A stretch of DNA of 64,000 nucleotides from Alloprevotella sp. Lung230 (GTDB lineage: Bacteria; Bacteroidota; Bacteroidia; Bacteroidales; Bacteroidaceae), in NCBI RefSeq assembly GCF_014385435.1, contig NZ_JACSUD010000001.1:124001-188000 (forward strand). Direction: 5' to 3'. The position numbers were made by a program, and so were the translations under genes. Below, one piece after another: positions 40,202 through 46,821 of the stretch. Numbering within the stretch: position 1 is the stretch's first letter; every line of letters starts with the position of its first letter. Under the pieces are notes generated by a model. That model searched no databases, had not been told where the DNA came from, and saw only the letters and a list, made by a program, of their open reading frames with translations.

Positions 40202-40605
40202 ATCAGAGCGTACTTAATCCTTCTTATGGGGTTGTTGTTCATGTAATTGATATATTGTAATGCACTCATCGCACTGATTTGTCCTACTACTCGGGCAAAA
40301 AGGCCGCAGGTTTCCTTGGTGTAGTTCCTGATGAGGAGAAACTGATCAGCAAGTTGCGAAAACAATGTTTCAACCCGCTTTCTTGCCTTTACAAAAGGGA
40401 TGAGAGTGGGCTTTCGGTTCTTTTGGTTGAGCCTGTAGGGGCATTCAAGTCTGATGTCGTCCGTCTCGAAAAGGTCAAGTTGGACTTCCGCGCCAATGTA
40501 CTCCTTGTCTCCAAAGATACTGCAATCGCGGTAAAGCGGCTTAATATCCTTCAGATAGTTGATGTCGTGTACACTCGCCTTGGAAAGGTCAATCGTACTT
40601 TCCTT
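40198..40605 (-). pseudogene. IS982-like transposase, C-terminal remnant
   Basis: Codes about 130 residues of the C-terminal half of a DDE transposase: LSKASVHDINYLKDIKPLYR, IFGDKEYIGAEVQLDLF, PFVKARKRVETLFSQLADQF and the end IRRIKYALI. The N-terminal half with the first Asp is missing; upstream sequence turns unrelated at about 40590. The break is at the same ACACTCGCCTTGGAAAGGT stretch that ends the N-terminal remnant at 43742. It cannot encode an active enzyme. Confidence 0.8.
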
Positions 40606-40774
40606 GGAAGGCACAATAGTCAAAGTTCAGCGCACAAATCAGAGAAACGAGGCACAGGGCCGAGACGGCGTTTTTGGCCTTGAAAAATTAGGAGTTGGCA
40701 ACCAAACTAGAAAGGCAAAATGGTGCAAAATGCAGGTTCTAGGCTTAAAAATTGACAAAACCCAAGGCATTAAA

Positions 40775-40837
40775 GGTTAGAAAAAGTTGCTTTTTAGCAA
40801 CTTTATAACCTATATTTTCGCTAGAACGGAGCGAAAA
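40775..40837. other. Two adjacent perfect hairpins
   Basis: First: AAAGTTGC (40783-40790) with GCAACTTT (40797-40804), loop of 6, extended by GGTTA (40775-40779) with TAACC (40806-40810). Second: TTTTCGCT (40815-40822) with AGCGAAAA (40830-40837), loop of 7. Neither follows a complete gene; they may be ends of mobile DNA or terminators left after deletion. Confidence 0.6.
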
Positions 40838-40874
40838 TTAGAGCGATGTTGTAAAATAAAAGATAAAGATTTAA

Positions 40875-41090
40875 GGTTTTGAGTTGATGAGGCTTTGAGT
40901 TGATGAGGTTGTAAGTTTATCAGTTTTTGAGTTCGTGAGTTGATAAGTTCGTGAGTTGATGAGTTTATAAGTTCTTGAGTTTGTGAATTGATGAACTTGT
41001 GAATTTGGGGTTGGTGAGCTTGTAAGTGGATGAGTAGATACATTCGGGAGTTGTTGGTTTTTCGTGAGCAGATTAGGCCCGTGAGTTGAT
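40875..41090. repeat. Degenerate 16-bp-period minisatellite
   Basis: About 13 units of 15-18 bp with the core AGTTnnTGAG, for example TTGAGTTGATGAG, TTGATAAGTTCGTGAG and TTGATGAGTTTATAAG, mostly spaced 16 bp. It contains many GAGTT and TGAG words, is strongly strand-biased (G/T-rich on plus) and passes directly into the 22-bp repeat. Confidence 0.75.
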
Positions 41091-41156
41091 TTGTACTACA
41101 CACCATATACATTTGTACTACACTCCATATACATTAGTACTACACTGCATATACGC
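41091..41156 (+). repeat. 22-bp tandem repeat, three copies
   Basis: Units at 41091-41112, 41113-41134 and 41135-41156, each with GTACTACAC then a CCATATACAT-like end. Units 1 and 2 differ by one base. The array ends 184 bp before the start of the 253-aa gene. Confidence 0.85.
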
Positions 41157-41272
41157 TTGTGTGGGCATTTCGGAGATAACAAACATCTCTCAATTTATAG
41201 AACCATTAAAAGTCAAGACGATTTCTTTATTATTTTATGCCCACAGCGCGTACAACTTGCCTAGTTTTTTCC

Positions 41273-41280
41273 TACTTTTG
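41273..41280 (+). promoter_or_regulatory. Candidate -7 box for the 253-aa gene
   Basis: TACTTTTG matches TAnnTTTG, 60 bp upstream of the ATG at 41341. The -33 element is not at standard spacing (a TTG lies 13 bp upstream). Confidence 0.45.
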
Positions 41281-41340
41281 CATTATAGGTCGATGCCATT
41301 TTGCGGAAAAGTCCTTCATCGTACAAAAAAACAATAGAAT

Positions 41341-42102
41341 ATGGAAACGTGTGTTAAAGAGCTATTAGCACTGCTTGCCCACACCACGCAGGCGGCAGAA
41401 ATAGAACGCGTGCTGCAACAAACCACAGCCCAACTGTTACACCATTATAAAATACGCGCGCGCGAGGTGGAACTCTATCCCATCGAACTAGAAAGTTATT
41501 TCTATCGCGCAGGCGTGTTCGAAGACCCATACGTGCACACCAACGAACTGCAAGCTAACCATTTTGGCGAGCTATATGTGCACCGCCGAGGCAAAGACGC
41601 CAGCTCGCCTTATAAGATGGACAATCGCGTTTGCATGGGCATTTCGCTCTCTGTAAACGCAAACTATTATTATTCGGCCCTTATTCGCAGCGCGGTGTTT
41701 GCCGATGGCACCATGGTTTTCGGTCCAAACAATGTGCTGATGCACTTCATGCGTGGCGTAAACGCATCGGCCAACCTCCTCGATGCGCACTTCTTCGACA
41801 CGCATCACGCAGGCACATTCGCGCTTGCGCCCCTCTTTTATTGTGTTGAGGGGCAACAGGTGCTGTTTGAAGTTGATGCCGCTACCGACCCGCGCGACAA
41901 GTCGTACTTGATGTACGGTAGCCGAATAGGACTTGGCGATGCCGACCCGCACTACCAACAACTGCCCTTACGCGCCGCCATAGGCAAGCTTTCCACACCC
42001 TTCGCCTTCAAAGAGAAAACCCAACTGCTGAACAACTATTTGGCAGAACGCAAACTAAGGGGCGATGCTGCAAAACTACTGGCGAAAGAAATGCGCCAAT
42101 AG
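41341..42102 (+). CDS. Uncharacterised 253-aa cytoplasmic protein
   Basis: No signal peptide or membrane segment. Codon use is even and the frame has an upstream -7 box, so it is probably a real gene, but I do not recognise the family. Notable stretches: YFYRAGVFEDPYVHTNELQ, GELYVHRRGKDASSPY, RVCMGISLSVNANYYYSALI, VFGPNNVLMHFM and the C-terminal QLLNNYLAERKLRGDAAKLL helix. The middle part with RGKD, NRVCMGISL and FADGTMVFGPN has the look of a compact alpha/beta enzyme fold. It lies in the accessory islet between IS remnants, so horizontal gain is plausible. Confidence 0.55.
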   Translation: METCVKELLALLAHTTQAAEIERVLQQTTAQLLHHYKIRAREVELYPIELESYFYRAGVFEDPYVHTNELQANHFGELYVHRRGKDASSPYKMDNRVCMGISLSVNANYYYSALIRSAVFADGTMVFGPNNVLMHFMRGVNASANLLDAHFFDTHHAGTFALAPLFYCVEGQQVLFEVDAATDPRDKSYLMYGSRIGLGDADPHYQQLPLRAAIGKLSTPFAFKEKTQLLNNYLAERKLRGDAAKLLAKEMRQ

Positions 42103-42171
42103 TGTGTATCGGCAGTTGTTTAACAAGGGGGTACTATGCAAAAACAACTGTACGGTGTAACTTCGTTGCGC

Positions 42172-43296
42172 TCACACAAATCGCTTTTGCAGCCATCGCC
42201 TTACGGGTATATCGTAAAATTTAAGGCATACCCAAGCCAAGGCGATGCTGCCAAACACAAGGGCTAGGGCCTGCGGAATGGTTTGCGAAAAGGTAAGGTT
42301 GTTGTTCTTTACCCACGCATAATAGGTGTAGATAAAGGGGTAATGAACGATGTAAAGGGGATAAGAAATATCGCCAAGGAAGTTGCATACACGGGTAGAA
42401 AGGGCGTCGGTGGTTTGTCCCGATGCGCCCAAACAAACCACGAGCGGGAAAACCAACAGCACACAAAGGGCTTCGTAGATGCCGTTTGCCCAGATATGGT
42501 CTGCCCCGCCTATGCGCGGAGCGGCCGTAACAGCAACGATGGCCAAGGCGCACCACCAGAAAGCTCCGCGCACTTGCCATTTACGAAACACGCGCGAAAG
42601 CAGCAAACCCGCAGGGAAAGCAAACATCACGCGGAGCAATCCGCCCCAAAAGCCATAGTTGTAGAAGGTCCACCCTGCACCTAGATTGCCATACTCGTTG
42701 GTTATGGCGTAGCCAAACACCGCACCACCTGTGGCAAATACCAACATGGCAAGCCAACGCGTAGACAACTTGCGAATGGCCAACACATAGAGTAGGTTGG
42801 CTATATACTCGAAAAACAATGACCACGTAGGGCCATTAAGTGGAAAAATCTCGCCAAAACCACGTACCTCTACGCCTCCCCAAGCCGGCACTAGAAACAT
42901 GTTTAGCAGCATGGCGAAGGCTAGAAGTACGATAGAAACCTCTGATACTTTCCAATATTCGCACCCTTGGGCGTAGAACATCAGTGCACCGAGAAGTGCT
43001 CCTACCACCACCATCGGATGCAACCGAATGAGCCTACGCTTGGTAAATGCCCAAACGCCCATTGTTGTGCAGCGGTCGTCGTAGGCATAACCGATAACGA
43101 AACCCGACAGCATAAAGAAGAAATCGACGGCCAAATAGCCGTGATTAACAACTTGGTCGAGAAAGTTTGTGGCAAAAGCCTCGCCTATATGGTAACAAAT
43201 AACGACGAGGGCGGCAACACCGCGCAACCCGTCTAGCAAGTGATAGTGTGGTTTGGTGTCGGCAAAAGCTGCCACTGGGTTGTTGTTTGGGATCAT
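42172..43296 (-). CDS. Acyltransferase family 3 membrane protein (OafA-like)
   Basis: A 374-aa polytopic protein. The ATG at 43296 gives MIPNNNPVAAFADTKPHYHL, then the family signature LLDGLRGVAALVVICYHIGE with the conserved RGxAA and His, followed by AVDFFFMLSGFVIGYAYDDR and FTKRRLIRLHPMVVVGALLG. About ten membrane segments follow and a basic tail VRRWLQKRFV ends the protein. A strong Bacteroidetes promoter just upstream supports this start over the longer frame from 43497. Likely acylates an envelope glycan; substrates unknown. It sits in the accessory islet beside an IS remnant. Confidence 0.85.
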   Translation of the reverse strand: MIPNNNPVAAFADTKPHYHLLDGLRGVAALVVICYHIGEAFATNFLDQVVNHGYLAVDFFFMLSGFVIGYAYDDRCTTMGVWAFTKRRLIRLHPMVVVGALLGALMFYAQGCEYWKVSEVSIVLLAFAMLLNMFLVPAWGGVEVRGFGEIFPLNGPTWSLFFEYIANLLYVLAIRKLSTRWLAMLVFATGGAVFGYAITNEYGNLGAGWTFYNYGFWGGLLRVMFAFPAGLLLSRVFRKWQVRGAFWWCALAIVAVTAAPRIGGADHIWANGIYEALCVLLVFPLVVCLGASGQTTDALSTRVCNFLGDISYPLYIVHYPFIYTYYAWVKNNNLTFSQTIPQALALVFGSIALAWVCLKFYDIPVRRWLQKRFV

Positions 43297-43329
43297 TGGT
43301 GAAATTATGCGTTTGGTTTGTATTAGACA

Positions 43330-43360
43330 CAAAGGTAAACAAAAAAGTACAAATAGCAAA
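43330..43360 (-). promoter_or_regulatory. Promoter of the acyltransferase gene
   Basis: Minus strand -33 TTTG (43357-43360), 19-bp spacer, -7 TACCTTTG (43330-43337), a full match to the Bacteroidetes consensus. It is 33 bp before the ATG at 43296 and decides that start. Confidence 0.8.
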
Positions 43361-43408
43361 ACTTCGTTGAAACTATGGGGTAATTGCATTGGTGGCGTTA
43401 GGCTAATA

Positions 43409-43436
43409 GGATAAGTCTGACCAGTCTGACTTGTCC
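43409..43436. repeat. Inverted repeat upstream of the acyltransferase promoter
   Basis: GGATAAGTC (43409-43417) faces GACTTGTCC (43428-43436) with AGTCTGAC words in between. It lies about 50 bp upstream of the promoter and could be a regulator site or a hairpin; purpose unknown. Confidence 0.4.
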
Positions 43437-43553
43437 GAAAGCTAGAAACCCCAATTCGGTTTAAGGTCCCCTTCTTTTTACTCAGATTATAGTCCACAAC
43501 GATTCTTTCGACCTTGTTGTAGGCCGAAGATTTATTCTTTCACTCAAGTAAAT

Positions 43554-43930
43554 TTAGAAAAGTGTGAGCTGTTTCACTTCTGTTTCTCCCTCCATCTCAA
43601 ACTCCATATTGATAGAGGGTTTTGTATCGTAGAAAGCATAAGCCGCCATTCCTGCCAAAAGATTGACAATAAAGTTTGAGACACTTCTGTGGCGGGTATG
43701 AACAATCTGTGCCACGTTCTTAAGCATATCATTTATGGTCTCAATTACACTCGCCTTGGAAAGGTAGTAGGAATGGATGACTCCACTTAAACCACAGATC
43801 ACGTGAAGTTTATAGCCGAAGTAGTAGCTTCCTTGATTTGAACAGATTTGTAAGATTTCTGTCCGGAGGACACTCCTTTTCAGTCGGTCTGCTGAGCGAG
43901 AAATCCGACAGATTGCGACAAATCTTTTCC
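43554..43930 (-). pseudogene. IS982-like transposase remnant, chimeric
   Basis: Minus-strand frame. Residues about 36-60 (NQGSYYFGYKLHVICGLSGV, then IHSYYLSKASV) are the middle of one IS982-like transposase; the frame then joins IETINDMLKNVAQIVHTRHR and VKQLTLF, the C-terminal end of a different IS982-type transposase. The N-terminal part is missing or diverged and runs into the rpmE2 hairpin. The joint falls at the same sequence where the C-terminal remnant at 40198-40605 begins. Not functional. Confidence 0.7.
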
Positions 43931-43940
43931 CATCTCTTTC

Positions 43941-43990
43941 TAACAAAGCCACCGCATCAAAACGAATGTTTTGATGCGGTGGCTTTGTTA
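43941..43990 (-). terminator. Perfect 23-bp hairpin after rpmE2
   Basis: Arms 43941-43963 and 43968-43990 are exact reverse complements with a GAAT (plus strand) loop. It starts 22 bp beyond the rpmE2 stop. The long stem contains a run AAAAC/GTTTT near the loop and no long T-tract after it; it is probably a terminator or 3'-end protector. Confidence 0.7.
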
Positions 43991-44011
43991 TTCTAAATGT
44001 GCGCTGAGCGA

Positions 44012-44263
44012 TTACTTGCGGCTCTTGCCGTAGCGGCTCATGAACTTGTCTACGCGACCGGCAGTGTCGACGAGCTTGGACTTACCCGTGTAGAAGGGGT
44101 GAGAAGTCGAAGAGATTTCGAGCTTCACCAAGGGATAAGTTTCGCCTTCGAACTCGATGGTTTCAGACGTTTTGCAGGTGGAGCGAGAGAGGAACATATC
44201 GCCGTTGGACATGTCTTTGAAGACTACGGGGCGATAGTTTTCGGGATGAAGATCCTTTTTCAT
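44012..44263 (-). CDS. rpmE2: 50S ribosomal protein L31, type B
   Basis: An 83-aa ribosomal protein. The opening [20 protein letters not shown] and the closing [23 protein letters not shown] are typical of type B L31, which lacks the zinc-binding Cys pairs of type A; only one Cys is present. It has its own strong promoter with a leader of about 140 nt and a perfect downstream hairpin, so it is monocistronic. In other bacteria type B L31 replaces type A when zinc is scarce; whether another L31 exists here cannot be told. Confidence 0.97.
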   Translation of the reverse strand: MKKDLHPENYRPVVFKDMSNGDMFLSRSTCKTSETIEFEGETYPLVKLEISSTSHPFYTGKSKLVDTAGRVDKFMSRYGKSRK

Positions 44264-44410
44264 GTTGTTGGTGGTTGATTTGTTGTTCGTTTATGAATAC
44301 TGACGCTTTTGGCCAATGTGCAGCCCGAGCGAACACGGTATGCGCCATTTGGATGAGGCCTCAGCGGTGTGCACGTGCGCGTCACGCACAGCGTTGGTCT
44401 AAATCGTGTG

Positions 44411-44441
44411 CAAAGATACGACATTCTGCATATTCTGCAAA
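44411..44441 (-). promoter_or_regulatory. Promoter of rpmE2
   Basis: Minus strand -33 TTTG (44438-44441), 19-bp spacer, -7 TATCTTTG (44411-44418), a full Bacteroidetes match. The ATG is at 44263, leaving an untranslated leader of about 140 nt. Confidence 0.8.
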
Positions 44442-44486
44442 GGGAATGCGCTGTCTTTTTGCGGTTTAAGGCGAAAACAAGGGTTT

Positions 44487-45179
44487 TCAAACCATTTTTT
44501 GCCAAATGGGCAAAGCAGGATAGGGGGCGGTCACGTCAATCTCGACATGCGAAACTGGATGCTCAAAACGAATATGACGCGCATGCAGACAGATGCTGCC
44601 ATCGGGATTGGAGCGAGGAGCACCATATTTCAAATCTCCCCGAATGGGATAGCCGATGGCCGAAAGTTGACAGCGTATCTGGTGATGGCGCCCGGTGTGC
44701 AGGTGCACTTCCAGCAACTGCAAGCGGTCGCCCTGTCGCAGACGAGAGAGCAAGAGGCGAGCGAGCTTGCTGTCCTTCACTTCGCGAAGATGGGCGTAGG
44801 CTTTGTTTTGGCGTTCGTTGCGCGTGAGGTAGTGCACCACTTCTGTCGGTTCTGCACCGAGCGGAAAAGCAGGACGCCCCTCCACGGGCAGGAGGGAAGT
44901 GATGGCATGGTAGGTCTTCTGCACACGACCGGTGCGAAACAGTTCGTTGAGTCGGGTGAGCGCCTTGGAGGTGCGGGCATAGACCACTACCCCACTCACG
45001 GGACGATCCAAGCGATGGACGGTGCCGAGAAAGACTTCGCCGGGCTTGTGATACTTCTCTTTAAGATAGGCTTTGATGGCATCGGCCAGCGTGGCGTCGC
45101 CGGTTTTGTCGCCTTGCACAATCTCTCCTGCGGCCTTGTTTACGATGATGAGGTGGTTGTCTTCGTAGAGAACTTCCAT
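44487..45179 (-). CDS. RluA family pseudouridine synthase
   Basis: A 230-aa enzyme that isomerises uridine in rRNA or tRNA. The start at 45179 (MEVLYEDNHLIIVNKAAGEI) is the normal RluA-type opening; a longer frame adds an odd leader. The catalytic Asp motif is HRLDRPVSGVVVYARTSKAL at about residues 55-74, and the C-terminal LLEVHLHTGRHHQIRCQLS is the second conserved block. No S4 domain is present, as in RluA rather than RluD. The exact target uridine is unknown. It follows fabG across a terminator. Confidence 0.92.
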   Translation of the reverse strand: MEVLYEDNHLIIVNKAAGEIVQGDKTGDATLADAIKAYLKEKYHKPGEVFLGTVHRLDRPVSGVVVYARTSKALTRLNELFRTGRVQKTYHAITSLLPVEGRPAFPLGAEPTEVVHYLTRNERQNKAYAHLREVKDSKLARLLLSRLRQGDRLQLLEVHLHTGRHHQIRCQLSAIGYPIRGDLKYGAPRSNPDGSICLHARHIRFEHPVSHVEIDVTAPYPALPIWQKMV

Positions 45180-45204
45180 AATCAGGAAAATACGAGAAAA
45201 TAAA

Positions 45205-45245
45205 AGCGTGCCAACGCGCTGCAAGAAGAAGCACATGGGCACGCT
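45205..45245 (-). terminator. Terminator downstream of fabG
   Basis: AGCGTGCC (45205-45212) pairs exactly with GGCACGCT (45238-45245); the minus strand then reads TTTTATTTTCTCG. It lies 21 bp past the fabG stop, so it is the likely end of the TetR-fabG unit. Confidence 0.65.
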
Positions 45246-45266
45246 GAAGAGGAAAAGCGCTACGGC

Positions 45267-46013
45267 TTACATGTTCATACCACCATCGACTTGGATGACC
45301 TGACCCGTCACATAGGAAGAGAGGTCGGAGGCGAGGAAGACAGCCACATTGGCCACGTCTTCGGCTTGTCCACCGCGACGGAGGGGAATCTTCTGCATCC
45401 AGTCCTTGCGCACGTCTTCGGGGAGCTGGTGGGTCATGGCCGTTTCGATGAAGCCGGGAGCAATACTGTTGGCACGAACGCCACGGCTGCCCATCTCTTG
45501 AGCCACACTCTTGGCCAAAGCAATCATACCGGCCTTAGAAGCGGAATAGTTGGCTTGACCGGCATTGCCGTGCACGCCCACCACGCTGGACATGTTGATG
45601 ATGGAGCCACCACGCTGGCGCATCATGATGGGCAGACAGGCGTGGATGAAGTTGAAGGCCGACTTGAGGTTGACATTGATGACGGCGTCCCATTGGGCTT
45701 CGCTCATGCGGAGCATCAGGCCGTCTTTGGTGATACCGGCGTTGTTGACAAGGATGTCGATTTGGCCGAAGTCGGCATGAATCTTCTTCACGATTTCTTC
45801 AGTTTCGGCAAAGTCGGCAGCATTGGAGGCATAGGCCAGGCACTTCACGCCTTTGGCTTCAATTTCTTGGCGAGTGGCTTCGCCGTTTTCGTCGATGACG
45901 AGGTCGGTGAATGCGATATTTGCACCTTCTTCGGCAAAGCGAAGAGCGAGTGCCTTACCGATGCCGCGGGCAGCACCGGTGACAAGGGCGGTTTTACCAG
46001 ATAAAAGTCCCAT
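45267..46013 (-). CDS. fabG: 3-oxoacyl-ACP reductase FabG
   Basis: A 248-aa short-chain dehydrogenase that reduces 3-oxoacyl-ACP with NADPH in fatty acid elongation. Cofactor motif TGAARGIGKALA at about 12-23, NNAG at about 89-92, and the catalytic Ser-Tyr-Lys set in NMSSVVGVHGNAGQANYSASKAG (Ser about 142, Tyr about 155, Lys about 159). Ends VTGQVIQVDGGMNM as in FabG. It starts 21 bp after a TetR gene in the same direction, a pairing common in Bacteroidetes and suggesting control of fatty acid genes by that regulator. Confidence 0.95.
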   Translation of the reverse strand: MGLLSGKTALVTGAARGIGKALALRFAEEGANIAFTDLVIDENGEATRQEIEAKGVKCLAYASNAADFAETEEIVKKIHADFGQIDILVNNAGITKDGLMLRMSEAQWDAVINVNLKSAFNFIHACLPIMMRQRGGSIINMSSVVGVHGNAGQANYSASKAGMIALAKSVAQEMGSRGVRANSIAPGFIETAMTHQLPEDVRKDWMQKIPLRRGGQAEDVANVAVFLASDLSSYVTGQVIQVDGGMNM

Positions 46014-46034
46014 AAATGCTTATGATTATATGTG

Positions 46035-46637
46035 TTAAGTGTTTGGATTTCCTTTTTTGACGCCGAGAATGCGTTGAATCAAGCGCTCCACGACAGCCAC
46101 ACTGTCTTCCATCGAAAGCCCCTCGCCCAAGCGGTCGAACATGAAGGGGACCTCAATGCCCTTCACGGCATAGTGAATCACATCGGCCGTGAGATTGACG
46201 TGCTCAATGTCGAATATGCCCATCTCTTGGCCTTCTCGCAGGATGCTTCGGATGACGCGAATCTCTTCTAAGTCGAACTTGCGGCGCGCGCGCTCCACGA
46301 GGTTGATGTCGCGGAAGAACTCCGCACGCAGCGATCCGTTGCGTTTCACCACCTCCGTCACCAATTTCAAGTGACCGTAGACCAAGTTGAGGATTTTGCG
46401 CTCCGGCTCGATGGGCATCTGCACAATCTTGTCCATCTCTTCCGAGAGGTGTTCCAGTTCATACTCAATCACCGCAAGAAAGATTTCCTCTTTGTTGCGG
46501 AAGTAGGTGTAGAGCGTGCGACGCCCTTTCTGTGAGGCCACGGCGATGTCGTTCATCGTGGTCGCATCGATGCCTTGTTTGGCAAAGAGTTCTCGGGCCA
46601 CCTCTATGAGTTTGTGTCGGGTTTTGCTGATGGACAT
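46035..46637 (-). CDS. TetR/AcrR family transcriptional regulator
   Basis: A 200-aa regulator. The ATG at 46637 gives MSISKTRHKLIEVARELFAK; the longer frame to 46706 has no family support. The N-terminal helix-turn-helix (about 8-55) reads IEVARELFAKQGIDATTMND, then IAVASQKGRRTLYTYFRNKE, the TetR consensus. The C-terminal ligand domain ends GVKKGNPNT. It directly precedes fabG, so it probably senses an acyl-type ligand or autoregulates the pair; the ligand is not known. Confidence 0.92.
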   Translation of the reverse strand: MSISKTRHKLIEVARELFAKQGIDATTMNDIAVASQKGRRTLYTYFRNKEEIFLAVIEYELEHLSEEMDKIVQMPIEPERKILNLVYGHLKLVTEVVKRNGSLRAEFFRDINLVERARRKFDLEEIRVIRSILREGQEMGIFDIEHVNLTADVIHYAVKGIEVPFMFDRLGEGLSMEDSVAVVERLIQRILGVKKGNPNT

Positions 46638-46663
46638 AAGTGGAAGTCTCGATAAGAATGGTG

Positions 46664-46671
46664 CAAAGTTA
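46664..46671 (-). promoter_or_regulatory. Candidate -7 box for the TetR-fabG unit
   Basis: Minus strand TAACTTTG, 26 bp upstream of the TetR ATG. A TTTG lies 12 bp further upstream (46684-46687), short of the usual 19-bp spacing. Confidence 0.4.
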
Positions 46672-46752
46672 CGCATTTTTTCGCAAAGTGTGCAGTATGA
46701 AAACAACTTTTCCTACGCCGGTTCTCGCTGCCCGCGTAGGAAAAGGAGCTTT

Positions 46753-46821
46753 TGAAGTAGGCGCTCGGAGTGAATTGATAGTATCAAGAGCACTACGGTA
46801 GATTTTTAGCACCTACTTAAC
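46753..46821. repeat. MITE-like short repeat, copy C, with both ends
   Basis: Left end TGAAGTAGGCGCTC (46753) with a tail TGAATTGATAGTA, right end AGCACCTACTTAA (46809-46821), the inverse of the left end. The 69-bp element sits between the TetR start region and the 3' end of the phosphorylase gene; its right end contains that gene's TAA stop codon. Confidence 0.65.

Larger units (their letters stand above)
40606..41340. other. Repeat-rich AT-rich intergenic region
   Basis: About 735 bp without a supported gene. It holds, left to right, a segment similar to 39282-39302, two hairpins (40775-40837), a 16-bp-period minisatellite (40875-41090), a 22-bp tandem triplet (41091-41156) and a -7 box for the next gene. 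A minus-strand open frame through the minisatellite encodes repetitive low-complexity sequence (LINSSTHELINS) and is not taken as a gene. Confidence 0.6.

Noticed and set aside
40810-41112. Open frame of 100 codons on the minus strand with LINSSTHELINS-type repeats
   Set aside because: It is a direct reading of the 16-bp minisatellite, low complexity, with no promoter or ribosome-binding site; treated as repeat DNA.
34281-41156. CRISPR array suggested by tandem 16- and 22-bp repeats
   Set aside because: Repeats are directly adjacent with no unique spacers, and no cas genes are present.
43409-43436. IS terminal inverted repeat at the inverted AAGTC motif
   Set aside because: Not adjacent to either transposase remnant and no partner end was found, so it is kept only as an inverted repeat.
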